Origin: JBDTSW01 sp963799815
GTDB lineage: Bacteria; Actinomycetota; Thermoleophilia; Solirubrobacterales; 70-9
Reading direction: 5' to 3'
Length of the DNA: 64,000 bases
Assembly: GCA_963799815.1 (NCBI GenBank)
Contig: CAWCYG010000006.1
Coordinates: forward strand, 310,001-374,000
Shown here one piece after another: positions 63,156 to 64,000 of this stretch. The notes below the pieces were generated by a model. The model made no database searches. It was not told the DNA's origin and was given only the letters and a program-made list of their open reading frames with translations. Both the position numbers and the translations under genes were made by a program. Numbering within the stretch: position 1 is the first letter of the stretch; every line of letters starts with the position of its first letter.

Positions 63156-64000
63156 CTAGCCCTCCTCGCGCTTGGCCCGGATGTCGGCTAGCTGCTCGTC
63201 GATCCAAACCCCAGGGCCACGCTCGTAGACGATCTCGCGCAGGCGGTCCGCCCGGAGCTTGCGCTCCTCGGGCGACATCGTGAGCGCGCGGTAGATCGTG
63301 TCGGCCTGCTCTTGGATGTCGAACGGGTTCACCGTGAGCGTGCAGTCGCCGAGCTCTTCGTGGGCGCCCGTGTTCTCCGAGAGGATCACGACCCCGTCGC
63401 GCTCGTTCACCGCCGGCGCCTCTTTGGCGACGAGGTTCATCCCGTCGAAGATGGCGTTCACGATCAGCAGGTCGAACTGCTTATAGCGAGCCACGGCCTC
63501 GGGGAAGTTCTCGTAGATCCGCAGGTCGATGGGCATCCAGTCCGTGGTTCCGTGACGGTGGTTGACCACGGCGACCAGGGCCTCGATGCGCTCCAGGTAT
63601 TCCGCGTACTCCGGCACGTCCTGACGCGATGGCTGCAGGTGGGCGATGAAGGTGACGCGCTCGCGGAACTCCGGATGCTGGGAGAGGAACGTGTCGAACG
63701 ACGTGAACCCGCGCAGGATGTTCTTCGAGAGGTCGGCCCGGTCCACCCTCAGGATGAGGTGGTCGCGCCGGCGCCGCAACAGCTCCTTCTCGTACTCCAA
63801 GACCTCCTCCGAGCCCGCCACGCGCTCGAAGCGGTCGGAGTCGATCCCGAGCGGATAGGCGCGCACCCACGTCTCGCGCCCGTCGTGCAGAACCGCGCCT
63901 CGCTCGTAGTCGACCTCGAGCTCCATGAGCTCGCGGCAGCAATGAAGGAAGTTGCGGCAATACGCCGTCGTGTGGAAGCCGATGATGTCGTTGGCGAGCA
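63156..64000 (-). CDS. otsA: Trehalose-6-phosphate synthase, C-terminal part (gene begins beyond the window)
   Basis: The last ~280 residues of a GT20 enzyme that makes trehalose-6-phosphate from UDP-/GDP-glucose and glucose-6-phosphate. The frame runs off the right edge; the first visible residues are NDIIGFHTTAYCRNFLHCC. The sugar-nucleotide and phosphate contacts are seen in LRVDRADLSKNILRGF (Arg and Lys), FIAHLQPSRQDVPEY and SENTGAHEELGDCTLTVNPFD. An ATG at 63926 lies inside the domain and is not the start. Trehalose is a common stress solute in this group. Confidence 0.93.
   Translation of the reverse strand, partial: LANDIIGFHTTAYCRNFLHCCRELMELEVDYERGAVLHDGRETWVRAYPLGIDSDRFERVAGSEEVLEYEKELLRRRRDHLILRVDRADLSKNILRGFTSFDTFLSQHPEFRERVTFIAHLQPSRQDVPEYAEYLERIEALVAVVNHRHGTTDWMPIDLRIYENFPEAVARYKQFDLLIVNAIFDGMNLVAKEAPAVNERDGVVILSENTGAHEELGDCTLTVNPFDIQEQADTIYRALTMSPEERKLRADRLREIVYERGPGVWIDEQLADIRAKREEG

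Overview
The window reads as chromosomal DNA from a high-GC actinobacterium. My inference is a Thermoleophilia / Solirubrobacterales-type lineage, based on overall protein style and on the combination of class II ribonucleotide reductase, a complete 14-subunit complex I and many GTG/TTG starts. There is no rRNA operon, CRISPR array, prophage or intact insertion sequence. Most of it is housekeeping DNA with a few accessory patches.

Layout. 1-2700: cell-surface glycosyltransferases, a DUF2304 membrane protein, SnoaL-like and cupin genes. 2701-9386 (minus strand): tRNA-Thr(CGT), an OmpR-type two-component pair, then holB, tmk and an archaeal-looking topoisomerase I. 9500-15700: siroheme-type dehydrogenase, VOC protein, hemolysin III with an 11-residue-repeat leader, the nrdR-nrdJ operon with tandem NrdR boxes, and greA. 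15700-19000: a secreted two-repeat protein, an ECF sigma / anti-sigma pair and a divergent cupredoxin lipoprotein with matching promoters. 19000-26700: a GAF histidine kinase facing its likely NarL-type regulator, thioesterase, MFS exporter, msrB, serS, cytochrome c and a non-coding patch with hairpin repeats. 26786-43568: nuoA-N, interrupted after nuoI by an esterase gene and a TatA-like gene. 43608-52160: a tandem ThyX-like protein, ACT-domain and dehydrogenase genes, small hypotheticals and a 167-bp direct duplication. 52170-60969 (minus strand except one gene): biotin carboxylase, purA, a DnaC-like loader, dnaB, rplI, rpsR, ssb, rpsF. 61068-64000: two exported proteins and the 3' part of otsA.

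Two themes connect the genes. First, several serve nucleotide supply and replication: tmk, holB, topA, nrdR/nrdJ, the ThyX-like protein, purA, dnaB and its loader, ssb. Second, several serve respiration and redox: complex I, cytochrome c, cupredoxin, MsrB and a sigma/anti-sigma circuit.

The most striking regulatory pattern is that 15 start codons have a TANNNT hexamer ending 6-9 nt upstream, the layout expected for leaderless mRNAs. I used this to choose several starts (9516, 43608) and to support a 65-residue gene. The best leads for undescribed biology are the divergent CAATCC-N16-CGTAGG promoters of the ECF/cupredoxin locus, the complementarily degenerate tandem ThyX protein, and the nested-hairpin repeats at 25984-26082. 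Start sites, promoters and operators are read by eye; no search was run.
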